Positions 1 through 5,583 of a stretch of DNA of 5,583 nt are shown in pieces. The first letter of the stretch is position 1. Every line of letters starts with the position of its first letter. The notes under the pieces are model-generated. The model ran no database searches. It was not told where the DNA came from and saw nothing but the letters and a program-made list of their open reading frames with translations. The DNA comes from Acidobacteriaceae bacterium (GTDB lineage Bacteria; Acidobacteriota; Terriglobia; Terriglobales; Acidobacteriaceae), in NCBI GenBank assembly GCA_003164255.1, contig PLST01000358.1, forward strand, positions 1 through 5,583, read 5' to 3'. A program made the translations under genes and the position numbers.

Positions 1-558
1 ACCGGAGCCGCCATGACAACAGACGCGCGCGCCATGACGCAGGCGGTGCCGATCAATGCAAGCCTGAACCAGCACAGCACGGACGCATCGAACATGCTGA
101 TCGGCGGGGTTATTGCGACTCCCGTGGCATTGTATGGGCTGGGCCATTTCAAGCAGGATCCGCATGCAACTGAGGCCGGCATCCTGAACGGCGAAGCCAT
201 GCTTGACAGCGTGGTCGTGGAACAGGGAATGAAGCTCATTTTCTGGCGCGAGCGGCCCAACCAGGACGGCGCCAGAGGACATTTCTTTGAGTCGGACGCG
301 GGAATTGATTCTTCGTTCCCCTCGTCGCACAGCGTTGTTGCCTGGTCCGCTGCGGCGGTGCTCGCAGGGGAGTACCCTTCCCGCTGGTCGCAGTTGTTCA
401 TTTATTCGGCGGCGGCCGGGGTCAGCGTTACTCGCATTCTGGGTCAGCAGCATTTCCCGTCAGACGTGCTGGTGGGATCCGCCGCCGGATGGCTCGTTGG
501 CCGTTACGTTTTTCGCCATCGGCACAAGTTCGTCGCGCGCGGGGACGAGGAGTATTGA
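1..558 (+). CDS. PAP2-superfamily phosphatase, 5' end probably outside the window
   Basis: This is a phosphatidic acid phosphatase type 2 / vanadium haloperoxidase-fold protein, a family that hydrolyses phosphomonoesters of lipids such as phosphatidate or undecaprenyl pyrophosphate, usually at the membrane. All three motifs are visible, numbered from the ATG at 13: C1 is K74-x6-R81-P82; C2 is P103-S-S-H106, with Ser where the classical PSGH has Gly; C3 is R141-x5-H147-x3-D151. Hydrophobic stretches lie at about 27-44, 108-121, 125-140 and 151-167, and the tail is basic. The frame stays open through base 1. As I recall, relatives in Acidobacteriota carry a longer N-terminal part, so I treat the gene as 5'-partial. 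However, the ATG at 13 has a GGAG at 4-7 with five bases of spacing, so a short 181-residue protein cannot be excluded. The family call is firm; the substrate is unknown. Confidence 0.85.
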   Translation, partial: TGAAMTTDARAMTQAVPINASLNQHSTDASNMLIGGVIATPVALYGLGHFKQDPHATEAGILNGEAMLDSVVVEQGMKLIFWRERPNQDGARGHFFESDAGIDSSFPSSHSVVAWSAAAVLAGEYPSRWSQLFIYSAAAGVSVTRILGQQHFPSDVLVGSAAGWLVGRYVFRHRHKFVARGDEEY

Positions 559-598
559 GGGACAAGAGGCGCCGGGTATCCGACGATTCATGAATCTC
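559..598. other. Convergent intergenic gap with short dyads, no clear terminator
   Basis: The PAP2 and aldo/keto reductase stop codons face each other across 40 bases. The gap contains a perfect 12-base palindrome, GATTCATGAATC (585-596). A longer-range pairing is also possible: GCCGG (571-575) with CCGGC (604-608), the second arm lying just inside the reductase gene. Neither is followed by a T-run on either strand, so neither is a convincing intrinsic terminator. Termination here may be factor-dependent. Confidence 0.35.
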
Positions 599-1627
<1,029 letters not shown>

Positions 1628-1665
1628 GGCAAATAGGATACGTGGTTCGACGCAAAGATGCAGTC

Positions 1666-2301
1666 TCAGCCTGGCTCCGCATGAGCGCGTTTCGATCGAC
1701 GAATCTTTCCTCCGCTTTCACTTTCCGCTCCATAGGCGCGCCAGAAGGACTCCGCTGCCAGCTTCCCAAAATCGAATGGCCGTTTTGCCGCCTCTCTATA
1801 GAAAACGTGGCCATAGATCATAGGTCCCAGCAGAAGCACGATTCCGGCCTCCGCGTCGAGTGTCGCCGGGAGCAGGCCACGGTTGATACCGCGGCGCAGA
1901 ATGCGGCGCAGGCAGGTGCGCGTCGGCTCCATCACACGGTGCCTCCATGCCTCGCCAAACTCGTGATGCACCGCCGAATAGGCAATCATGGCCGGCATCA
2001 TGCGCTCCCGCGCGGCATCGAACTGGTCTGGCGGCCTGCGGCTCAGCACGGTGGCCAGATCATGGCACAGGTCTCCTGAGTCAACGTCCTCGGGATCGCG
2101 ATCCAGACCGTTCAACATCAGCATCACGTCCATCAGCAGGACTTCCTTGTTCGTCCAATGGTTGTACATTGTCGCCTTGCTCACGCCGGAGGTATGAGCT
2201 ATTGCGTCCATGCTGGTGGCGTCAATGCCCCGCTCGCCGAACAGCTTGAGTGCGGCGCGCAACACCCGTTCATGAGCTTCCTTGCTGCGTGGTCGCGTCA
2301 T
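1666..2301 (-). CDS. TetR/AcrR-family transcriptional regulator
   Basis: This is a 211-residue one-component repressor-type regulator. The N-terminal DNA-binding domain covers about residues 8-56. Its helix-turn-helix is seen in TSMDAIAHTSGVSKATMYNH (29-48), followed by the typical W-TNKEVLL that closes the domain. The C-terminal ligand-binding and dimerisation half (about 65-195) includes RRGINRGLLPATLDAEAG (136-153), the RG-x-L-x4-D segment common in this family, and a hydrophobic helix after it. The last 15 residues are basic and probably disordered. The gene starts three bases after the permease stop and has only a weak ribosome site, so translation is probably coupled to the permease. 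Its position in the exporter operon, together with the 15-base palindrome at the operon promoter, suggests it represses its own operon. The ligand is unknown. Confidence 0.93.
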   Translation of the reverse strand: MTRPRSKEAHERVLRAALKLFGERGIDATSMDAIAHTSGVSKATMYNHWTNKEVLLMDVMLMLNGLDRDPEDVDSGDLCHDLATVLSRRPPDQFDAARERMMPAMIAYSAVHHEFGEAWRHRVMEPTRTCLRRILRRGINRGLLPATLDAEAGIVLLLGPMIYGHVFYREAAKRPFDFGKLAAESFWRAYGAESESGGKIRRSKRAHAEPG

Positions 2302-2304
2302 CGT

Positions 2305-3051
2305 CTAGATCTCGATCTTTGAGAAGCGGTACGCCCCGAGCAGGATGAAGGCCGCGGCGATCACAACCATCACCTCGAAGTCGATCATGGCGCCGTAATG
2401 TGCCCGTCCAAGCAGAATCGCCCGCATGCCGTCGACGCCGTAGGAGAGAGGGTCCACCATGGTTGCGGCCGTGAGGGCCTTCGGCAGTCCATCCAGCGGA
2501 AAAAGTGCGCCAGAAAGAAAGAAAAGAGGCATCACCAGGAAGTTCATGATGAGCTGGAATCCCTGCATGTCCTGCAGGCTGGAACCCACTGCCACGCCCA
2601 GGCCGGCAAACACTGTCGCGATCAACAGCATGAAGCACAGAGCCAAAGGAACGGTAGCCAGATGAACCGGCCGGAACCCTGCAATGACGCAGACGATCGT
2701 CACCAGCAGCCCTTGCACCACAGCCACTGTCGCGCCACCAAGGGTGCGGCCAATCATGATCTGCAAGCGGGGAACGGGGGCGACCAGGGTTTCTTTCAGG
2801 AAGCCGAACTGCCGGTCCCAGAGCAGACCGAGACCGGAGAAGATCGAGGAGAACAGTACGGTCATTCCGATCACGCCGGGCGATACGAATTGCAGATAGT
2901 TGCCATTACCCGCACGTTGAAACACTGGCCCGAGCCCAAACCCGAGCACGATCAGATACAGGATCGGCTGCCCCAAACTCGCCACGATCTGTACGCGCGA
3001 GCGCAGATAGCGCTTCATTTCTCTCAGCCACAAAATATAGATCACGCTCAT
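2305..3051 (-). CDS. ABC-2 type transporter permease (DrrB-like)
   Basis: This is the membrane subunit of an ABC exporter, 248 residues with about six hydrophobic segments by eye: 24-41, 56-76, 106-125, 130-153, 167-187 and 226-242. Family marks of ABC-2 permeases are the cytosolic loop FLKETLVAPVPRLQIMIGRT (84-103), FFLSGALFPLDGLP (177-190) before a periplasmic loop, and VDPLSYGVDGMR (199-210). I place the start at the ATG at 3051-3049. It overlaps the ATPase stop as ATGA and has GGAGG six bases upstream (3062-3058). An ATG six codons further upstream (3069) lies inside the ATPase gene and lacks such support. The protein should dimerise in the inner membrane and pair with the adjacent ATPase. 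The daunorubicin-resistance-like family exports drugs, lipids or polysaccharide precursors; the substrate here is not determined. Confidence 0.92.
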   Translation of the reverse strand: MSVIYILWLREMKRYLRSRVQIVASLGQPILYLIVLGFGLGPVFQRAGNGNYLQFVSPGVIGMTVLFSSIFSGLGLLWDRQFGFLKETLVAPVPRLQIMIGRTLGGATVAVVQGLLVTIVCVIAGFRPVHLATVPLALCFMLLIATVFAGLGVAVGSSLQDMQGFQLIMNFLVMPLFFLSGALFPLDGLPKALTAATMVDPLSYGVDGMRAILLGRAHYGAMIDFEVMVVIAAAFILLGAYRFSKIEI

Positions 3052-3842
3052 CGCTTGCCTCCGCTCCACATCTTTGCAAACTGACGCATCTGGTCTGCCG
3101 AAGCCGCGCTCTCGTCGCGAATGCTCGAGCCAGTCAACGCCAGAAATGCTTCTTCCAGACTTTCTGTTTTGGTTTTTTCCTTAAGCTCGGCGGGCGTTCC
3201 GACGGCAACCAGTTTCCCATGATCAATCACGCCGACTCGATGTGCGACGCGATCGGCCTCGTCCATGTAGTGCGTGGTTAGAAAGACCGTGGTCTTCTCT
3301 GTCTCATTCACTTTCTTTACGTGCGTCCAAAGCTGGTTGCGGCTCTGCGGATCAAGTCCGAGTGTCGGTTCATCGAGAAAAAGAATCTTGGGCGTGTGCA
3401 GAAAGCCGCGCGCAATTTCAAGCCTCCGCTTCATGCCGCCGGAGAACTTCTTCACCTGGTCCTTGCACCGGTCCCATAGCTCAAACTGCTTCATTAGCGC
3501 CTCAATCCGCTGGTGCCTCGCTTTGTGCGGCACGTGGTAGAGAACGCCGTGGATCTCCATGTTTTCCCATGCAGTCAGGTCCCCGTCCAGGCTCGGATCC
3601 TGAAATACGATGCCGAAGCGGCGTCGCACCTCATTTTGGTTTTTCGCGGGGTTGAGACCGTCCAATTCGATCGACCCGCTGGTGGGATTCAGCAGAGTCG
3701 TCAGCATCCTGATCGTGGTTGTCTTGCCTGCGCCATTTGGCCCAAGAAAGGCGAAGATTTCGCCCTCCGCCACCTCAAACGAAACATCGTCCACGGCGGT
3801 GAATGTGTCGAATGTCTTCACCAGATTCTGCGCTCGAATCAT
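3048..3842 (-). CDS. ABC transporter ATP-binding protein (DrrA-like)
   Basis: This is the nucleotide-binding subunit that powers the adjacent permease, 264 residues on the cytosolic face. Every catalytic element is present: Walker A GPNGAGKT (34-41), Q-loop Q81 in VFQDPSLD, signature FSGGMKRR (133-140), Walker B ILFLDEP (153-159), D-loop GLD (162-164) and switch H191. The C-terminal LEEAFLALTG (229-238) is common in DrrA/CcmA-type exporter ATPases. It is followed by a short polar tail of about 26 residues. I chose the ATG at 3842-3840, which begins MIRAQNLVKTF, because GGGAGG lies five bases upstream and a promoter sits just beyond. The same frame stays open to an ATG at 3950, but that would add 36 residues without family character and would bury the promoter and palindrome in coding sequence. 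It is the first gene of the minus-strand operon. Confidence 0.95.
   Translation of the reverse strand: MIRAQNLVKTFDTFTAVDDVSFEVAEGEIFAFLGPNGAGKTTTIRMLTTLLNPTSGSIELDGLNPAKNQNEVRRRFGIVFQDPSLDGDLTAWENMEIHGVLYHVPHKARHQRIEALMKQFELWDRCKDQVKKFSGGMKRRLEIARGFLHTPKILFLDEPTLGLDPQSRNQLWTHVKKVNETEKTTVFLTTHYMDEADRVAHRVGVIDHGKLVAVGTPAELKEKTKTESLEEAFLALTGSSIRDESAASADQMRQFAKMWSGGKR
3058..3062 (-). promoter_or_regulatory. Ribosome binding site deciding the permease start
   Basis: GGAGG on the minus strand, inside the end of the ATPase gene, with six bases to the ATG at 3051. It supports the shorter permease start and coupled translation through the ATGA overlap. Confidence 0.75.
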
Positions 3843-3847
3843 TACGG

Positions 3848-3853
3848 CCTCCC
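3848..3853 (-). promoter_or_regulatory. Ribosome binding site deciding the ATPase start
   Basis: GGGAGG on the minus strand with five bases (CCGTA) to the ATG at 3842. This is the strongest Shine-Dalgarno sequence in the window and marks 3842 as the ATPase start rather than the upstream ATG at 3950. Confidence 0.8.
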
Positions 3854-3861
3854 GAAATGTG

Positions 3862-3890
3862 ATACTGAACCGTTCAGTTATGTTTGTCAA
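3862..3890 (-). promoter_or_regulatory. Sigma-70-type promoter of the exporter operon
   Basis: On the minus strand a perfect -35 box TTGACA (3890-3885) is followed by 17 bases and then CAGTAT (3867-3862). The latter matches the -10 consensus at only three positions, but these include the A at position 2 and the final T. Transcription would begin near 3855, giving a leader of about a dozen bases that just includes the GGGAGG ribosome site. A weak -10 with an ideal -35 and spacer suits a promoter under tight repressor control. This is inferred from sequence only. Confidence 0.6.
3864..3878. promoter_or_regulatory. Perfect 15-base palindrome, probable TetR operator
   Basis: ACTGAAC-C-GTTCAGT is a perfect inverted repeat of seven bases around one central base. 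It covers most of the spacer and half of the -10 box of the operon promoter, so a bound protein would block RNA polymerase. Size and symmetry are typical of operators bound by TetR-family dimers, and a TetR protein is encoded in this operon. No second full copy was seen in the window. Binding by this TetR is inferred. Confidence 0.65.
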
Positions 3891-3962
3891 CCCCGAATGG
3901 ATCCGCTGGTGGACTATCCGCTGCCCCCACGTTGAACCTTCGTTTCCCACTCACTATTTCCG

Positions 3963-3992
3963 TTGAATGTAAAAAAACTGCCGTGCTAGACT
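3963..3992 (+). promoter_or_regulatory. Possible extended -10 promoter for the membrane protein gene
   Basis: TTGAAT (3963-3968, four of six to consensus), 18 bases including a run of seven A, and TAGACT (3987-3992, four of six), preceded by TG at 3984-3985 as in extended -10 promoters. It would give a leader of roughly 60 bases before the ATG at 4058. This is plausible but unproven. Confidence 0.45.
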
Positions 3993-4002
3993 TTGGCAGT
4001 TT
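3975..4002. repeat. 8-base inverted repeat bracketing the forward -10 box
   Basis: AAACTGCC (3975-3982) and GGCAGTTT (3995-4002) are perfect reverse complements separated by 12 bases. Their centres are 20 bases apart, close to two helical turns, and they flank the putative -10 box TAGACT. It could be a spaced operator. Read on the minus strand, the second arm runs into seven T, so it could instead act as an intrinsic terminator against antisense transcription coming from the hisS side. Confidence 0.5.
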
Positions 4003-4046
4003 CCCCATCGCCCCTCCCTCAAGCTTTCCATTTGTAGCGAACGACC

Positions 4047-4050
4047 GAGG
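4047..4050 (+). promoter_or_regulatory. Ribosome binding site deciding the membrane protein start
   Basis: GAGG with seven bases (TCAAACC) to the ATG at 4058. It supports this start over the in-frame ATG at 3884, which lies within the divergent control region. Confidence 0.65.
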
Positions 4051-4057
4051 TCAAACC

Positions 4058-4807
4058 ATGAGCTCTATTTCCCAAAGCGTCGCCGCCGGGAGACCGATTG
4101 CCATCACCGGCCCTAAAGGTCTCATCGACAAGTATTTCTACTTCGCCATGTCGCTGCTGATCGCGGCGATCGTGGTGTCGGGCTTTCGCCTTACCGTCAA
4201 TGCCAACCTGCTCCATCCATCGATTCCGCGGCCCTTGATTCTATGGTTCCATGCCGCGGCATTCACCAGTTGGGTGGGTTTCTTTATCTTCCAGTCGGCG
4301 CTCGTGCGGACGCACAACGTGAAGGGTCATCGCTTCTTCGGCTGGTTCGGCGCCGCGCTGGGCACAGTGATGGTGCCCCTCGGCATTACCACCTCCATCG
4401 TGATGGGACGCTTTGATACCACCGCGGAACATATCCCGGGATCTGACGCCTTTCTGATCGTCCCGTTCTATGACATGCTGGCCTTTGGGATCTTCTTCAC
4501 GCTCGCGATTCTCTGGCGCAGGAAACCTGAACTGCACCGCCGGCTGCTCTTCATCGCCACGTGCGGACTGCTCGACGCAGCCTTCGGCCGCTTCGACTAC
4601 CTCTACTTTCATGGACTCTTTTTCCCGTGCCTGGATGGAGTGATTCTCCTCGGCGTGCTGCGAGATGTTCTAGTAAACAGGCGCGTGCACAAGGTTTATG
4701 TCGCCGCGCTGCCCGCATTGTTTGTTGTCCAGGCCTTCGTCACCTACACATGGATGAGCACTTCTGCCTGGTGGGTTCGGATTGCTCACTCGATCCTGGG
4801 AGTCTAG
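4058..4807 (+). CDS. Uncharacterised multi-pass membrane protein
   Basis: This is a 249-residue protein with about seven hydrophobic segments by eye: 26-44, 62-82, 95-116, 131-153, 161-178, 187-203 and 213-232. I do not recognise a characterised function. The arrangement FHAAAFTSWVGFFIFQ (64-79), then KGHRFFGWFG (89-98), then RRKPELHRRLLFIATCGLLD (154-173) resembles a widespread family of unnamed bacterial membrane proteins and, loosely, the DUF2306 type. His residues recur at or near membrane edges (H65, H91, H160, H185), which could suit haem or metal binding, but no cofactor motif is proven. The N-terminal 25 residues are polar, with no cleavable signal peptide. The start at 4058 has a GAGG site; the open frame upstream to 3884 is rejected as non-coding. 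The gene is divergent from the exporter operon and ends 64 bases before hisS on the same strand. Confidence 0.85.
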   Translation: MSSISQSVAAGRPIAITGPKGLIDKYFYFAMSLLIAAIVVSGFRLTVNANLLHPSIPRPLILWFHAAAFTSWVGFFIFQSALVRTHNVKGHRFFGWFGAALGTVMVPLGITTSIVMGRFDTTAEHIPGSDAFLIVPFYDMLAFGIFFTLAILWRRKPELHRRLLFIATCGLLDAAFGRFDYLYFHGLFFPCLDGVILLGVLRDVLVNRRVHKVYVAALPALFVVQAFVTYTWMSTSAWWVRIAHSILGV

Positions 4808-4871
4808 GTTCAGGGCTGGCTCACCCGCAGGTGCCGGCCGCTCCTGGCAGCCCATTTAAACTAGATAAGTT
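4808..4871 (+). other. Short structured spacer before hisS
   Basis: This 64-base gap contains GGGCTG (4813-4818) pairing with CAGCCC (4848-4853), with a small inner hairpin CACC-CGCA-GGTG (4822-4833). The stem is followed by ATTTAAACTAG rather than a T-run, so it is a poor intrinsic terminator. No clear -35/-10 pair and no strong Shine-Dalgarno sequence precede the hisS ATG. hisS may be read through from the membrane protein gene or have a promoter I cannot recognise. Confidence 0.3.
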
Positions 4872-5583
4872 ATGGCCACACTGAAAGCCGTGCGCGGCAC
4901 GCGCGACCTTTTGCCGCCGGAAACCGCCCTCTGGAACCGCATTGAGGCGACGGCGCGCGCCGTTTTTGCCCGCTACAACTTTGGCGAGATACGCACGCCG
5001 ATTTTTGAGGACACGGCGCTGTTTGCCCGCGGCGTGGGCGAAGAAACCGACATCGTCTCGAAAGAGATGTACACCTGGGAGGATCGCGCGCGGGCGCAGT
5101 CGGAAAAGACCCAGATGCTCACCCTGCGGCCAGAGAACACGGCCGGGGTGGTTCGCGCCTACATCGAGCACCAGTTGGGCGAGACCGGACAGTTGCAGAA
5201 GCTTTACTACATTGGCCCGCAGTTCCGGCGGGAGCGGCCGCAAAAGGGACGCTACCGGCAGTTTTCGCAGATCGGAGCGGAGGTGCTTGGCCCTCCCTCG
5301 GCAGGCAGTGAGAGCCCGGTGCGGGACGCCGAAGTGCTGGAGATGCTGGCGACCCTGCTCGACGAGTTGGGGATTACAGGCTGGACGCTGGAACTGAATT
5401 CTGTCGGGTCCGCGGCGGACCGCGCCCGCTATAACGACACCCTGCGCGCTGCACTCGAGCCTGTGGTCGGGCAGATGTGTGCGGATTGCCAGCGGCGCGC
5501 CGTGACCAATCCGCTGCGTGTGCTGGACTGCAAGGTGCCGGCGGACCAACCGATTATCGAGACACTGCCGGTCATCGCTGATT
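4872..5583 (+). CDS. hisS: Histidyl-tRNA synthetase, 3' end outside the window
   Basis: This class II aminoacyl-tRNA synthetase charges tRNA-His with histidine in the cytosol. The first 237 residues are present, roughly half of the usual 420-460. The N-terminus MATLKAVRGTRDLLPPE is the family hallmark and fixes the ATG. Motif 1 lies around 30-50. The histidine-binding LRPENTAGVVRAYIEH is at 85-100, with Asn where many family members have Gly (RPEGTA). Motif 2, FRRERPQKGRYRQFSQIGAE, is at 118-137. Two short insertions relative to the E. coli enzyme, as I recall it, are seen at about 72-82 and 141-150. NPLRVLDCK (213-221) is the conserved block before the later catalytic region. C203-x2-C206 and C220 recall a cysteine pattern seen in some bacterial homologues. 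Motif 3 and the anticodon-binding domain lie beyond the window. The ribosome site is weak. Confidence 0.97.
   Translation, partial: MATLKAVRGTRDLLPPETALWNRIEATARAVFARYNFGEIRTPIFEDTALFARGVGEETDIVSKEMYTWEDRARAQSEKTQMLTLRPENTAGVVRAYIEHQLGETGQLQKLYYIGPQFRRERPQKGRYRQFSQIGAEVLGPPSAGSESPVRDAEVLEMLATLLDELGITGWTLELNSVGSAADRARYNDTLRAALEPVVGQMCADCQRRAVTNPLRVLDCKVPADQPIIETLPVIAD

Noticed and set aside
184..191. Possible second operator half-site CTGAACGG, with other half-sites such as GTTCAG at 4808-4813
   Set aside because: Only one half matches in each place, mostly within coding sequence. Such 6-8 base matches are expected by chance.
3052..3069. Upstream permease start at 3069 (six more residues, MERRQA)
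   Set aside because: The ATG at 3051 has GGAGG at ideal spacing and the classical ATGA overlap with the ATPase stop.
2398..3084. Plus-strand open frame of 228 codons opposite the permease
   Set aside because: The translation is rich in His, Gln and Arg with no domain character. It is a mirror of the well-supported permease gene in GC-rich DNA.
3239..3966. Several plus-strand frames opposite the ATPase gene (for example 3242-3655 and 3513-3935)
   Set aside because: They are out of keeping with any known family and lie fully or mostly over a gene with all ABC ATPase motifs.
3884..4057. N-terminal extension of the membrane protein from the ATG at 3884
   Set aside because: The added 58 residues look like translated intergenic sequence and cover the putative promoter; GAGG seven bases before 4058 marks the better start.
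4813..4853. Regulatory leader or T-box-like element before hisS
   Set aside because: The 64-base gap is too short for a T-box, lacks its conserved sequence, and the stem has no T-run.
4821..5549. Minus-strand open frame of 242 codons opposite hisS
   Set aside because: hisS is certain on the plus strand; the antisense frame has no recognisable motif or ribosome site and arises from GC-rich codon bias.

Overview
The window is GC-rich and densely coded. It most likely comes from a soil-type member of the Acidobacteriota (Terriglobia-like). This is inferred from the style of three proteins: the histidyl-tRNA synthetase with its RPENTAGVVRAYIEH block, the PAP2 phosphatase, and the uncharacterised multi-pass membrane protein. 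The assignment is recognition from memory, not the result of a search.

Layout: (a) Positions 1-558, plus strand: the 3' part of a PAP2-superfamily phosphatase with all three catalytic motifs. (b) After a 40-base convergent gap, a minus-strand block runs from 3842 down to 599. In transcription order it holds an ABC transporter ATPase, an ABC-2 permease (4-base ATGA overlap), a TetR-family regulator (3-base gap) and an aldo/keto reductase (38-base gap). This looks like one operon. (c) A 215-base divergent intergenic region (3843-4057) holds the control signals: a minus-strand promoter with a perfect TTGACA -35 box, a perfect 15-base palindrome lying over its spacer and -10 box, and a plausible plus-strand promoter flanked by an 8-base inverted repeat. 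(d) Positions 4058-4807, plus strand: a 249-residue membrane protein of unknown function with many histidines. (e) Positions 4872-5583, plus strand: the 5' part of hisS, which runs off the window.

How the genes may work together: the ATPase and permease form a DrrAB-type exporter. The TetR protein encoded in the same transcript is the obvious candidate to bind the palindrome and repress the whole operon until a ligand, perhaps the exported compound, releases it. The aldo/keto reductase would then be a co-induced detoxifying enzyme for a carbonyl compound. The membrane gene shares the regulatory region but has its own signals. PAP2 and hisS look like unrelated flanking genes.

No RNA gene, mobile element, CRISPR array, attachment site or origin was recognised. 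I see no clearly new system. The best leads are the operator-promoter arrangement of the efflux operon and the unassigned membrane protein beside it.
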